Positions 32,596 through 41,692 of a DNA stretch of 64,000 nucleotides are shown in pieces. This stretch comes from an uncultured Clostridia bacterium (GTDB lineage: Bacteria > Bacillota > Clostridia > Lachnospirales > Anaerotignaceae): positions 21,026-85,025 of the forward strand of contig CALWGC010000024.1 of NCBI GenBank assembly GCA_944378105.1, written 5' to 3'. Positions within the stretch are counted from its first letter, which is position 1. Every line of letters starts with the position of its first letter. Position numbers and translations under genes: made by a program. The notes below the pieces were generated by a model. The model was not told the origin of the DNA, searched no databases, and saw only the letters and a list, made by a program, of their open reading frames with translations.

Positions 32596-33216
32596 TTATT
32601 TTTCTTCCTGCTCTTCTGGTTCCGCTTCCAAAGGCCAAAGCAGCCCCTCAATGACGTCCCAAAGCTCCGGCACACCGGCCTTTGTCTCGCCCGAAAAAGG
32701 CAGCAAGCGGTCTTCCTTGCGCAGCCCCAAGCCCTTGCGGATCACCGATAGCTGTTTTTGAATCTGGCTGCGATTGATTTTATCCAACTTGGTGGCCACC
32801 ACCACAATTTCATAGCCATAATGGCAGAGCCACTCATACATCATCACATCGTTTTTGCCCGGTTCATGACGAATATCCACCAACAGCACAATGGCCTTCA
32901 GTGTTTCTCTCTGCTGCAAATAGGTTTCAATCATCTTTCCCCATTTTTCAATTTCTGCCTTGGGCGCCTTGGCATAGCCATAGCCCGGAACGTCCACAAT
33001 ATACATCTTGTGTTCCACTTCATAAAAATTGATGGTACGGGTTTTTCCCGGGGAAGAACTGGTGCGGGCCAAGGCTTTCCGCCGCACCATGGCGTTGATG
33101 AGTGTGGATTTTCCCACATTGGACTTACCCACAAAGGCCACTTCTGGCAGGCCGTCTTTGGGATATTGTTCCATTTTCACACCCACTGCCGCCAGGGATA
33201 CTTGATTTACTTCCAT
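32596..33216 (-). CDS. engB: Ribosome-biogenesis GTPase EngB (YsxC)
   Basis: 206 aa. This TRAFAC GTPase is needed for 50S assembly. GTP-binding motifs in order are VGKSNVGKSTLINAM (G1), GKTRTINFYE with the G2 Thr, DVPGYG (G3), TKLDK (G4), and the C-terminal LLPFSGETKAG region. The start overlaps the end of lon by 10 nt; lon-engB is the order also seen in Bacillus. The C-terminal tail is acidic (EAEPEEQEEK). Confidence 0.95.
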   Translation of the reverse strand: MEVNQVSLAAVGVKMEQYPKDGLPEVAFVGKSNVGKSTLINAMVRRKALARTSSSPGKTRTINFYEVEHKMYIVDVPGYGYAKAPKAEIEKWGKMIETYLQQRETLKAIVLLVDIRHEPGKNDVMMYEWLCHYGYEIVVVATKLDKINRSQIQKQLSVIRKGLGLRKEDRLLPFSGETKAGVPELWDVIEGLLWPLEAEPEEQEEK

Positions 33217-35543
33217 GTCATTTCTCCTTCAACAAAGGCCGTTTTCCATACCTCTTCTACACATCCGGCATAGCAAATGGTCATACCCTGCCAAACGCTT
33301 TTTTCCATTTCTGCCACGTCTGCCTCGTTTTCTTTTGGCACAATCACCGTCGAAATACCGGCTTGTCTCGCCGCCAGCAGTTTTTCTTTCAACCCACCAA
33401 TGGCTAACACGCGCCCGGTGATGGTCACTTCCCCTGTCATAGCCACATCGGAACGTACTTTTTTCCCGGTGATGGCCGAATAGATGGACGTGGCCATGGT
33501 GACGCCGGCCGAAGGCCCATCTTTGGGCACGGCCCCGGCAGGGATATGGACATGAATTTCTTTTTTCTGGAACCAGTCTGCCTCTTTGCCCACCGATTCC
33601 AGACTACGTACATAGGTTAAGGCCGTCTTGGCCGATTCCTGCATCACATCGCCCATGCTGCCCGTTAACACCAGCTGGCCCTTGCCTTCCGTCAATACCG
33701 TTTCCACTTCCAGCGTTTCTCCGCCAGCCGCCGTCCAGGCCAATCCCCGTACCACGCCAACCAAAGGCGCTTCGTTGGCCATCAAATGCCGCACTTTGGG
33801 CATACCCAAATAGCGGTTGACGCCTTTGGCCGTCAAGCGAATGGGGCGGGTGCGCCCTTTGAGACGGTCTTTGACCACTTTGCGGCAAACCTTTCCGATG
33901 GTCCGCTCCAGCTGTCGCACACCGGCTTCTCTGGTATATCCTTCCACCATGGCAAAAATGGCGCCTTTTTCAAAGCGCAGGTCCGCTTTCGTTAACCCGG
34001 CCAGTTCCAGTTGTTTTGGGCAAAGATGGCGCAAAGCAATTTCCACTTTTTCATCCAGTGTATACCCCGAAAGAGAAATCACTTCCATCCGGTCCCGCAA
34101 AGGCCCAGGAATCTTTTCCACTTCGTTGGCCGTACACAAAAACAGCACCTGAGAAAGGTCATAGGGGATTTCCAAATAATGGTCCGTAAATTGGCTGTTT
34201 TGCTCTCCGTCCAACACTTCCAACAGCGCCGCCGCCGGATCGCCGTTATAAGAAATGGAAAGCTTGTCCACTTCATCCAGCAAAATCAGCGGATTGATGA
34301 CACCGGCTTGTTTCATGGCGCTTAAAATCCGGCCGCTCATGGCACCCACATAGGTGCGGCGGTGGCCGCGAATTTCGCTTTCATCCTTCACGCCGCCTAA
34401 GCTCATCCGCACATACTTGCGTCCCAACGCCCGGGCAATGGATTTTGCAATGGACGTTTTGCCCACACCCGGAGGTCCGGCCAAGCAGAGAATGGTGGCG
34501 CCCATGCGCCCGGTTTGCTGCTGCACCGCCAAAAATTCCAAAATTCTCTCTTTGACTTCTTTCAATCCATAGTGATCTTCTTGCAATACGGCCTCTGCCA
34601 CAGCAATATCCACTTTCTCTTCTGTTTTTTCTTCCCAAGGCAGGGCCAAAATATGCTCCACATAATTGCGGGATACATTGGCTTCTGGGGCAGAAATGGC
34701 CATTTTTTTCAGCCTTTCGCTTTCTTGCTCCACCACAGCCATGGCCTGGGGTGGCAGATGCTTTTCTTTGGCCGCCTGCACATAGCCATCGGCCAACGCC
34801 GTTACGCCGTCTTTGTCCCCCAGCTCTTCTTGGATCACTTTCAGCTGTTCCCGCAAATAATATTCTTTCTGGGCCTCTTCCATCCGCGCCCGTACTTTTT
34901 TATCCAGCTCATCTTTCAACTGCAAAATTTGCAGTTCGTCATTTACTTTTTGTAACGTCATCGAAAGCCTAGCAACCGGGTCCAAGGCCTCCAACAGTTC
35001 CTGCTTTTCTTCCGGCGAAATTTGCAGCCCCGCAGCAATGACATCGGCCATCTGTCCGGCATTTTTTGCCGCAACCACATTGACCATCGTGTCATTTTGG
35101 CCGCTGCTTCCGCCCAGGCGCACATACTCGTCATAGCGTTCTGCCGCCAGACGCATCATGGCCAGCACGCTGGTGTTTTCTTCCCGCCCTTCCTTTTCTT
35201 CTTCCAGCGGTGTAAAATCGGCTCTTTGGCAAGGCTCTCCTTCCAATAAATCCTCCAGCCTTCCCCGGAACAGCCCTTCGGCAATGACATGGGTCACATT
35301 GCCCGGAAGCCGCAGCACCTGCTTGATTTTTACCACCGTACCCATCTGGCACAAATCTTCCAACGCGGGATCTTCTTCTTCTGCCTGTTTTTGTTTCACC
35401 ACGAAAACCAGGTTTTCACCGGCTTGGGCTTCTTCCAGCGCCCGCAGCGATTTTGCCCGTCCAATGGGAAAACTGATGACCATATGGGGAAAAATCGTCA
35501 TGCCTCGAAGCGCAATGAGCGGCAAAATCTGTCGTGTTGTCAT
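33207..35543 (-). CDS. lon: ATP-dependent protease Lon (LonA)
   Basis: 778 aa. The LON substrate-binding domain begins LPLIALRGMTIFPHMVISFP. Then come the AAA+ module, with GPPGVGKTSIAKSIARALG and the VDKLSISYNGDPAAALLEVLD region, and the C-terminal protease domain with the catalytic Ser in KDGPSAGVTMATS and Lys in KEKLLAARQAG. ATG at 35543 is chosen over an upstream in-frame start for the GAGGTGA site. No CIRCE or CtsR-type repeat is evident upstream. Confidence 0.96.
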   Translation of the reverse strand: MTTRQILPLIALRGMTIFPHMVISFPIGRAKSLRALEEAQAGENLVFVVKQKQAEEEDPALEDLCQMGTVVKIKQVLRLPGNVTHVIAEGLFRGRLEDLLEGEPCQRADFTPLEEEKEGREENTSVLAMMRLAAERYDEYVRLGGSSGQNDTMVNVVAAKNAGQMADVIAAGLQISPEEKQELLEALDPVARLSMTLQKVNDELQILQLKDELDKKVRARMEEAQKEYYLREQLKVIQEELGDKDGVTALADGYVQAAKEKHLPPQAMAVVEQESERLKKMAISAPEANVSRNYVEHILALPWEEKTEEKVDIAVAEAVLQEDHYGLKEVKERILEFLAVQQQTGRMGATILCLAGPPGVGKTSIAKSIARALGRKYVRMSLGGVKDESEIRGHRRTYVGAMSGRILSAMKQAGVINPLILLDEVDKLSISYNGDPAAALLEVLDGEQNSQFTDHYLEIPYDLSQVLFLCTANEVEKIPGPLRDRMEVISLSGYTLDEKVEIALRHLCPKQLELAGLTKADLRFEKGAIFAMVEGYTREAGVRQLERTIGKVCRKVVKDRLKGRTRPIRLTAKGVNRYLGMPKVRHLMANEAPLVGVVRGLAWTAAGGETLEVETVLTEGKGQLVLTGSMGDVMQESAKTALTYVRSLESVGKEADWFQKKEIHVHIPAGAVPKDGPSAGVTMATSIYSAITGKKVRSDVAMTGEVTITGRVLAIGGLKEKLLAARQAGISTVIVPKENEADVAEMEKSVWQGMTICYAGCVEEVWKTAFVEGEMTWK

Positions 35544-35630
35544 TTTTCTCACCTCAAACAAATCAATTCACATTATTATACACCATTTCCCGCAAAGGAA
35601 CAAGAAAAAGCCGTTTTTTCGCTTTTTCGC

Positions 35631-35658
35631 AAAAAAAGCGCCTCCATACAGGAGGCGC
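35631..35658 (-). terminator. Terminator of the desulfoferrodoxin gene
   Basis: GCGCCTCC (35638-35645) and GGAGGCGC (35651-35658) form the stem. Seven T follow on the minus strand. Confidence 0.9.
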
Positions 35659-35680
35659 AAAAGAAAAAGAAAGAAGAAAC

Positions 35681-36067
35681 TTAGCCTTGGATGGTTTCTG
35701 TTTTCCAAAGACCATGTAAGTTACAATATTCATAGGCGGCCACAAAGGTTTCGCCTTCGGCCAAGGCAAAGGTAGCCACTGGTTTTTCGCCAGGATAGGT
35801 GTATTTGATCTGTACGCCCTGGCTGGTTTCTACGGCCACAAAGGAAATGTGGTGTTCTTCCAGCATCGGGTGTTCCACTTCGCCCACACAGACGGTCAGC
35901 ACATTGCCGTTTTTCGTCACATGGGGCACATGTTTTTCCTTGGCAGCATCCACCGTATTGGCCACCAGTTCTGTCATTTTTTGGCCACAGCACATCACCG
36001 GCACGCCTTTATCTTCCAAAAACGTAATGATATTTTTACAATGGTCACAACGGAATACGCGGAACAT
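35681..36067 (-). CDS. dfx: Desulfoferrodoxin / superoxide reductase
   Basis: 128 aa. It reduces superoxide to peroxide without making O2, in anaerobes. The N-terminal desulforedoxin-like domain has Cys pairs in FRCDHCKN and VMCCGQKM. The C-terminal superoxide-reductase domain has the Fe-binding set EKHVPHV, HPMLEEHHISFV and EYCNLHGLW. ATG at 36067 has AAGGAG 8 nt upstream. A PerR-like box and promoter precede it, so it is probably induced by oxidative stress. Confidence 0.93.
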   Translation of the reverse strand: MFRVFRCDHCKNIITFLEDKGVPVMCCGQKMTELVANTVDAAKEKHVPHVTKNGNVLTVCVGEVEHPMLEEHHISFVAVETSQGVQIKYTYPGEKPVATFALAEGETFVAAYEYCNLHGLWKTETIQG

Positions 36068-36087
36068 AATCAACACTCCTTTTTAAA

Positions 36088-36137
36088 TAATAATTATTCT
36101 TAAATAATATTATACCCTATTTTTTCCGTTTGTATAG
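36088..36137 (-). promoter_or_regulatory. dfx promoter with PerR-like box
   Basis: On the minus strand TATACA (36137-36132) and TATAAT (36114-36109) are 17 nt apart. Just downstream, 36088-36102 reads TAATAATTATTCTTA on the plus strand and matches 11 of 14 fixed positions of the PerR consensus TTATAATNATTATAA. The region is very AT-rich, so chance matches are possible. Confidence 0.5.
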
Positions 36138-36180
36138 CCCTATTTTTTCACAAAAATACAACGTTGCTCCCTACTGCTTT

Positions 36181-37047
36181 TTATGCTTCTTTTTGGCTTC
36201 TGACCCATTTGCCTGCTTCTAAGCCCGCAATGGCGCCATCATGAACGGCTTTGGCCACCTGGTAAAGCCCCGGCACACAGTCGCCGCAGGCAAATAATCC
36301 CGGCACATTGGTCTGCATCCGTTCGTCCACCACGATTTGGGCCCCTGTGGTTTCTGCCCCAATTTTCTTGGCCAAATCCACCACACCGGCTACGCCTTCT
36401 GCCACAAAAAGCCCCGCAAGGGCCACCTTTGTGCCGTCTGCCAGCTCCACTGCTTCCACACTTTCTGTTCCCCGCACGGCGGCCAACGGACGTTCCTCCA
36501 CCATAATCCCTTCTGCCACCGGCACGGCCATGGGCCGCCCATTGGTGAAAATGGTGACAGAGGAGGCCAAAGGCAAAAGCGCCTGGGCTTCGTGGAGGGC
36601 ATATTCTCCATTGCCCAACACACCAACATCCTTTTGCCGGTAGAAAAATCCATCGCAAACGGCGCAATAGCTGACGCCCTTGCCTTCCAATTCCTTAATC
36701 CCGGCCAAGTTGGGCGTCTTGCGGGAAGCCCCCAGGGCCAGCACCACGCCATAAGCCTGATAGCTTTCCACATTGGTGGTCACCGTCAGGGCCTCCGTAA
36801 AGCCAAGCCCCACCACTTCTTCTGTCTTGACTTCCACCCCCAGCTCTTTGGCCTGGGCGATGCCGGCCTCAAACAAGTCCTTTCCCGAAATACCTTTTGG
36901 AAAGCCATAATAGTTTTCAATGGTATGGGCCCGCAGCAAGGCACTGTCGTCCATGCCAAGCACCAACACCCGAAGCCCGGCGCGGGCGCCATAAATGGCC
37001 GCCGAAATCCCCGCCGGTCCTTTTCCTGCTACAATCAAATCATACAT
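36181..37047 (-). CDS. Thioredoxin-reductase-like flavoprotein with degenerate NADPH site
   Basis: 288 aa, shorter than standard TrxB (~310). The FAD motif is GKGPAGISAAIYGARAG, the redox-active disulfide is SYCAVCDGFFYR, and the second FAD motif is ACGDC near the C-terminus. The NADPH-domain motif, normally GGGDSAVEEA, reads GNGEYALHEAQAL, and the HRRxxxR phosphate-binding site is absent. These losses recall ferredoxin-dependent flavin thioredoxin reductases of Clostridia. ATG at 37047 has GGAGG 7 nt upstream. It is next to dfx on the same strand, an oxidative-stress setting. Confidence 0.8.
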   Translation of the reverse strand: MYDLIVAGKGPAGISAAIYGARAGLRVLVLGMDDSALLRAHTIENYYGFPKGISGKDLFEAGIAQAKELGVEVKTEEVVGLGFTEALTVTTNVESYQAYGVVLALGASRKTPNLAGIKELEGKGVSYCAVCDGFFYRQKDVGVLGNGEYALHEAQALLPLASSVTIFTNGRPMAVPVAEGIMVEERPLAAVRGTESVEAVELADGTKVALAGLFVAEGVAGVVDLAKKIGAETTGAQIVVDERMQTNVPGLFACGDCVPGLYQVAKAVHDGAIAGLEAGKWVRSQKEA

Positions 37048-37144
37048 GTGGTTCCCTCCTTTATTAAGGTATCCAATCTTTGGATTTCTATACAAAAAAC
37101 GGCGGTTGTCCTCTCGAACATCACGCCGTCTGAAACTCTCGTCC

Positions 37145-37378
37145 TCATTGGATGGGGCCGCTGGCCACCAGCGCCTCATAGACAATTTGGATGCCATAGA
37201 CAATGGAAAAAATCATAATCATCCACCAAATGGCCGTCTTGGGTTCCCCCTCTTCTTTTTTCGCTGCTCTCTTTCGCCCGCCGATGAGCCGCTCATACAC
37301 CGTCATAGGACGTTGTTTTCTGTCACTATCCAGTTGCAGTTGATAGTCTTTGATTTTTCGGAATTCTTTATCATCCAT
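37145..37378 (-). CDS. Small single-pass membrane protein, unknown function
   Basis: 77 aa. The N-terminal two-thirds is soluble and highly charged (KEFRKIKDYQLQLDSDRKQ, GGRKRAAKKEEGE). The C-terminus has one membrane helix (IWWMIMIFSIVYGIQIVYEA). An AAAGGAGGTGA site precedes the start; GTG three nt upstream of the ATG is an equally possible start. I do not recognise a family. Confidence 0.6.
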   Translation of the reverse strand: MDDKEFRKIKDYQLQLDSDRKQRPMTVYERLIGGRKRAAKKEEGEPKTAIWWMIMIFSIVYGIQIVYEALVASGPIQ

Positions 37379-37435
37379 CACGGTTCACCTCCTTTGCTTG
37401 CTTGTGTCTTATTGTATGGGAAACGGACCGTTTTG

Positions 37436-38263
37436 TCAAACAAAATCCAGACCGATAAGGCGATAGAGATCGGTGCGCCGGTTATGGAAAAGGCCCAACT
37501 GGCTGCGCACCCGCTTGCCTTCTTCTAATAAAATGGGCGCCAAAAGCACCTTGGGGCTTTCTTCTGCTTCGGCCAACACCTGGCCCCAAGGGTCTATGAT
37601 CATGGAATGGCCGTAGGATAGATAGCCGCTTTTTTTCCCACACTGGGCCGCGGCCAATACATAGGCCCCGTTTTCCACGGCCCTGGCCCGCAGCAACACT
37701 TCCCAATGGGCCCGCCCGGTGGGGTAGGTAAAATTGGCCGGAACCACAAACACCTGGGCGCCTTCCAGGGCCAAAAGCCGAAACTGCTCCGGAAACCGCA
37801 GGTCATAGCAAATGGATAACCCTAAATTTCCCACTTCTTCCGTCTGTGCCACCACAAACCGCCGTCCCGCCGAAACGGTCTTGCTTTCTTGGATCTGCGG
37901 CCCCGCCTCTACAGCCACATCAAACAAATGCACCTTTTGATAAGAGGTCAATAGGCGGCCTTTCGTATCAAACAACAGACTGGTGTTATAAGGTTTTCCC
38001 TCCGGCCCCACTTCAAATAGGGTGCCACAGTGCAGATAAATCCGCAACTCTCTGGCCAAGGCAGAAAACCGTTTAAAGGCAATGGCATAGGTCTGTCTTG
38101 CCTGTTCGTTGCTGCACCGGCCTTCATAGACGGCGTGTTCTGGCAAAACCACAAGCTTTGCCCCCTTGGCCGCCGCCTGACGAATCAAATGTTCCGCCTG
38201 CTCCCAATTATCGTCCACGTTTTTTCCCGTATCCAACTGAATCACTGCTGCAAGATAAGTCAT
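37436..38263 (-). CDS. Carbon-nitrogen hydrolase (nitrilase superfamily)
   Basis: 275 aa. The catalytic triad is visible: Glu in VVLPEHAVYEG, Lys in SYQKVHLFDV, and Cys in LSICYDLRFPEQFRLL. The DLRFPE stretch and overall length fit the Nit1/Nit2-type omega-amidase or deaminated-glutathione amidase group. The exact substrate is unproven. ATG at 38263 follows AAAGGGGG by 7 nt. Confidence 0.88.
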   Translation of the reverse strand: MTYLAAVIQLDTGKNVDDNWEQAEHLIRQAAAKGAKLVVLPEHAVYEGRCSNEQARQTYAIAFKRFSALARELRIYLHCGTLFEVGPEGKPYNTSLLFDTKGRLLTSYQKVHLFDVAVEAGPQIQESKTVSAGRRFVVAQTEEVGNLGLSICYDLRFPEQFRLLALEGAQVFVVPANFTYPTGRAHWEVLLRARAVENGAYVLAAAQCGKKSGYLSYGHSMIIDPWGQVLAEAEESPKVLLAPILLEEGKRVRSQLGLFHNRRTDLYRLIGLDFV

Positions 38264-38327
38264 GCCAAAGCCCCCTTTCCTTCTTCTTTCATTATATACG
38301 TTTTTGGCCAAAAAAACTTCTTTTTTT

Positions 38328-38362
38328 CAAAAAAAAATGACCAAACCCAAGGATTTGGCCAT
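38328..38362 (-). terminator. Terminator of the enolase-superfamily gene
   Basis: ATGACCAAA (38337-38345) and TTTGGCCAT (38354-38362) form a stem with one G-T pair. Nine T follow on the minus strand. Confidence 0.8.
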
Positions 38363-38387
38363 TTTTCCGCTCTTTTTGATTCTTCTT

Positions 38388-39614
38388 TTATTCTTCCTTT
38401 GGAAGCAGCACGCCTGCCAAATCATCCCCTGGGGATTGGGCCCAAGGGTCGCCGGTGACGGCAAACATTTGGTCATGGCTTGCTTCTTTGGTCACCTGGC
38501 GAATGGTATCCTTGGCCTTTAGCACATCCTCCCGCAGGGCAATGCCAAGGCCTGGGCGGTCACTTAAAAACAGGTGGCCATCTCGAATATCCACGCCCAC
38601 GTCGGTGATGTCAAAGGTCTGGTACAACGCCCGGACTGTTTCGATGCCGTTGGTATTGGGACAGCTCATCATCAAATGGGCCACCACCATGGTCATCACC
38701 GGCGAACCACAGTTATGGGTGGTCACAGGCAAATGGTAAGCCTCGGCCATGGCCGCAATTTTCTTACACTCGGTAATCCCGCCGCAATAGCTGACGTCAA
38801 ACATGGCAATGTCGCAGGCATCTTTTTCAAACAATTCCCGGAACTGATATTTTGTGGCCAATCGTTCGCTGGCCAAAATGGGCAGTTTTGTTTTCTTTCT
38901 CAAATTGGCAAAGCAGGTGATGTTGTCCACCGGAATGGGGTCTTCAAACCACATGGGGTCATACTGTTCCAGTTCTTCTGCAATGCGCACCGCCATGGGC
39001 AAATTCCAGCGGGAATGGCCTTCAAAGGCAATTTCCATTTTGTCTCCCACGGCATCCCGAATTTTTTGAAACGGCAGAAGGCCCCGCCGGATGTCGGCCC
39101 GGCTGATATACTGGCCGTTATAGCGGGTAGAAAGCCCGTCCATGGGCCAAATTTTCATGGCCTTGATGCCGTTTTTCAATAAATCCTTGGCCAATTCTCC
39201 GGCGTCTTCCATGAACCATTCCCGGTCCCGCACCTTTCCATAACTGATACAGGTGTTATAAATCCGCAGGCTTTCTTGGGTTTTACCGCCCAATAAATCA
39301 TAGACCGGCATTTGGGCGGCCTTCCCTTTGATATCCCAAAGCGCCATGTCCACGGCCCCCATGGCCCGCATCTCTGCACCCATATAGCCGGTGTAATTGG
39401 CACTGTCATACATCATGGCCCACAATTTTTCATTTTCCAGCGGGTTTTGCCCCAGTATGATTTCGGCACAAAACCGGTGGACGGCCGTTTTGGTCAGCTC
39501 CACTTTGTCCGTGGCCTCCCCAATGCCCGTCAGCCCTTCATCGGTATGTACTAGTACCCAAAGATGTCTGGGATGGGCCGGCAGTTGTACGGTTTCGACG
39601 GCAGTGATTTTCAT
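38388..39614 (-). CDS. Mandelate racemase/muconate lactonizing enzyme family protein
   Basis: 408 aa. This enolase-superfamily enzyme probably acts on a sugar acid. It has the N-terminal capping domain (VHTDEGLTGIGEAT), barrel lysines in IKAMKIWPMDG, metal ligands in EGHSRWN, WFEDPIP and ASERL, and the general-base His in VTTHNCGSPV, which places it in the mandelate racemase-like subgroup. An operator-like palindrome lies just upstream of the ribosome site, and a GntR regulator gene is the next gene upstream, so it is probably substrate-induced. Confidence 0.85.
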   Translation of the reverse strand: MKITAVETVQLPAHPRHLWVLVHTDEGLTGIGEATDKVELTKTAVHRFCAEIILGQNPLENEKLWAMMYDSANYTGYMGAEMRAMGAVDMALWDIKGKAAQMPVYDLLGGKTQESLRIYNTCISYGKVRDREWFMEDAGELAKDLLKNGIKAMKIWPMDGLSTRYNGQYISRADIRRGLLPFQKIRDAVGDKMEIAFEGHSRWNLPMAVRIAEELEQYDPMWFEDPIPVDNITCFANLRKKTKLPILASERLATKYQFRELFEKDACDIAMFDVSYCGGITECKKIAAMAEAYHLPVTTHNCGSPVMTMVVAHLMMSCPNTNGIETVRALYQTFDITDVGVDIRDGHLFLSDRPGLGIALREDVLKAKDTIRQVTKEASHDQMFAVTGDPWAQSPGDDLAGVLLPKEE

Positions 39615-39630
39615 AAAAACGCCTCCTTTT

Positions 39631-39647
39631 TAGTATGTAACATACTA
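39631..39647. promoter_or_regulatory. Operator-like palindrome before the enolase-superfamily gene
   Basis: TAGTATGTAACATACTA is a perfect inverted repeat of 7-bp arms around TAA, 17 nt upstream of the start codon and immediately before the GGAGG. Its GT-N-AC core is the type bound by FadR-subfamily GntR regulators, and one such gene is adjacent. Confidence 0.65.
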
Positions 39648-39655
39648 GATAACGG

Positions 39656-39688
39656 GAAAAAGCAGCGCTTTTCGCTTGGAAAAGCGCT
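39656..39688 (-). terminator. Terminator of the GntR gene
   Basis: AGCGCTTTTC (39664-39673) and GAAAAGCGCT (39679-39688) form a perfect 10-bp stem. On the minus strand it is followed by GCTTTTT. Confidence 0.75.
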
Positions 39689-39723
39689 TGTTACTTTCAA
39701 TATACTGCGCCTAACATCGTTTG

Positions 39724-40377
39724 TCAATGTTCTTCGGCCAAAATATGTTTGCAGCGGTCAAAATGGCGGGCAAAACTTTCCACCACATCTTCCACCCGGC
39801 CCATACTGATGGCATCGATGATGGCCTGGTGTTCTTCCAGCACCCGCATGGTCCGCCCTTCGCTGTATAACGAGCGGATGCCCAGCAAATTGATTCTGGC
39901 CCGCAGCCGTTCCATGCTATCGGAAATTTGGCGGTTATGGAGATAGTCGATGATGGCCTGGTGAAAGGCAAAATCATGAACCATCCATTGTTCCACCGGC
40001 TCGTCCTTTTCAAAGGATTCTTTTTGGGCCTGGTTATGTTTTTTCAGTTTTTGCACCAAGGCTTTGCTGCGGGACGAGGTGGCGTTGCGCGCCGCCATGC
40101 AGGCGCAATAGCTTTCTAACGCCGCCCGGTATCCAAACAAGTCCTCCACTTCTTCTGCCTTTACTTTTTTCACCGAAAAGCCTTTGTTTGGATATACCTG
40201 CAAAAACCCTTCCTGGGCCAACTGCATCACGGCCTCCCGCACCGGCGTGCGGGAAATACCAAGCAAGTCGGCAAAATACTGTTCGCTGTAGACTTGTGTG
40301 GATAAAATTTCGCCTTTTAGTACGGCATGATATAAATAATCATAGGCCTGGTGCTTTAACGTAATCCGTTTAATCAT
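39724..40377 (-). CDS. GntR-family regulator, FadR (FCD) subfamily
   Basis: 217 aa. The winged helix is at residues 5-70 (YSEQYFADLLGISRTPVREA, VMQLAQEGFLQVYPNKGFSV). It is followed by an all-helical FCD ligand domain with a His-rich site (HDFAFHQAIID, EEHQAIIDAI, FARHFDRCKHIL). FCD regulators bind small organic acids via a metal. The gene starts 8 nt inside the end of coaBC and precedes the enolase-superfamily gene it probably controls. ATG at 40377 has AAGGAG. Confidence 0.88.
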   Translation of the reverse strand: MIKRITLKHQAYDYLYHAVLKGEILSTQVYSEQYFADLLGISRTPVREAVMQLAQEGFLQVYPNKGFSVKKVKAEEVEDLFGYRAALESYCACMAARNATSSRSKALVQKLKKHNQAQKESFEKDEPVEQWMVHDFAFHQAIIDYLHNRQISDSMERLRARINLLGIRSLYSEGRTMRVLEEHQAIIDAISMGRVEDVVESFARHFDRCKHILAEEH

Positions 40378-41578
40378 GGGCTCTCCTTCCCGTCTTTGCC
40401 AAAATCCGATCGAAAATGACATTGGATACTTCTTCTTTGGTCATCTGTTCCAACTGCTCCTCGCTGTCTTTGGTGATGAGGGTGACAATGTTGGTATCGG
40501 TGCCAAAGCCGGCGCCTGCCTGTTTTAAGTTATTGGCCACAATCATATCCATGTTCTTTTTCGCCAATTTGGCTCTGGAGTTTTCCAGCATGTGCTCCGT
40601 CTCCATGGAAAAGCCACACAAAAACTGACCTTCCCGGCGATGCTGGCCCATATATTGAATGATGTCTGGATTGCGTTCCAGTTCCAAAAACAAATCTCCG
40701 TCTTTTTTCTTGATCTTTTCTTCTGCCACCTGTTTGGGCCGGTAATCGGCCACCGCCGCCGCTTTGATGATGATATCATAATCCAAAAACCGGCTTTGGA
40801 AGACGTCAAACATATCTCTGGCACTGGTAACGGGAATCGTTTCCACAAACCGGGGCGCCGGTAAATTGGTCTTTCCGCTTACCAGCGTCACCTCTGCCCC
40901 GCGTCTTGCCGCCGCCTTTGCCAATTCATACCCCATCTTACCGGTGGAATGATTACTAATATAACGCACCGGGTCCATGGCCTCCATGGTGGGCCCAGCC
41001 GAAACCATCACTTTCAGCCCCTGCATATCTTTTTTATGGGCAATTTCTTGCACCACATAATCCACCAACGTTTCTTCGTCCGGCAGTTTCCCCTCGCCCG
41101 TATCGCCGCAGGCCAAATGGCCGCTTTCTGGCATAATCACCGTATAACCAAACCGTTCCAATTTGCTCAAATTGTCCTGGACAATGGGGTTACGGAACAT
41201 GGCCGTGTTCATGGCCGGCGCCACCAACACTTTGCACCGCATGGCCATGGTGCTTGTGGTCAACATATCATCGGCAATGCCGTTTGCCACTTTTCCAATG
41301 ACATTGGCTGTGGCCGGGGCCAACAACATCACGTCGGCCTTTTTGCCCAACGAAACATGGGCCACATGAAATTGGAAATTGCGGTCAAAGGTATCCACCA
41401 GGCATTTGTTATTGGTCAATGTCTCAAAGGTAATGGGATTGATGAAATGACAAGCATGTTCTGTCAGAATCACATGAACATCGGCGTTCAGCTTTTTTAA
41501 TTTGCTGACCACATTGGCCATTTTATAGGCTGCAATGCCGCCGCTGACACCAACCACCACCGTTTTTCCGCTTAACAT
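40370..41578 (-). CDS. coaBC: Bifunctional phosphopantothenoylcysteine decarboxylase/synthetase CoaBC
   Basis: 402 aa. It carries out two steps of coenzyme A synthesis. The N-terminal flavin-dependent CoaC part has GVSGGIAAYKMANVVSKL, the catalytic His region FHVAHVSLGKKADVML, PATANVIGK and PAMNTAMFRNP. The C-terminal CoaB part has VSAGPTMEAMDPVRYISNHS, STGKMGYELAKAAARRGAEV and AAAVADYRPK. ATG at 41578 has GAGGTGA 8 nt upstream. Confidence 0.95.
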   Translation of the reverse strand: MLSGKTVVVGVSGGIAAYKMANVVSKLKKLNADVHVILTEHACHFINPITFETLTNNKCLVDTFDRNFQFHVAHVSLGKKADVMLLAPATANVIGKVANGIADDMLTTSTMAMRCKVLVAPAMNTAMFRNPIVQDNLSKLERFGYTVIMPESGHLACGDTGEGKLPDEETLVDYVVQEIAHKKDMQGLKVMVSAGPTMEAMDPVRYISNHSTGKMGYELAKAAARRGAEVTLVSGKTNLPAPRFVETIPVTSARDMFDVFQSRFLDYDIIIKAAAVADYRPKQVAEEKIKKKDGDLFLELERNPDIIQYMGQHRREGQFLCGFSMETEHMLENSRAKLAKKNMDMIVANNLKQAGAGFGTDTNIVTLITKDSEEQLEQMTKEEVSNVIFDRILAKTGRRAHD

Positions 41579-41692
41579 AGGGAAACTCACCTCACAGATA
41601 AAAACATTTTTTTGATATTTTGTCATACTTTCTTTATTATAGCAAAAAACCCGTTTTCTCGCTACCCTGAAATTAACAAAGTGTTTCTTTAT

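Noticed and set aside
33207..35561. Start of lon six codons upstream of the one reported
   Set aside because: The upstream start lacks a ribosome site, whereas ATG 35543 has GAGGTGA at good spacing and begins the usual Lon N-terminus.
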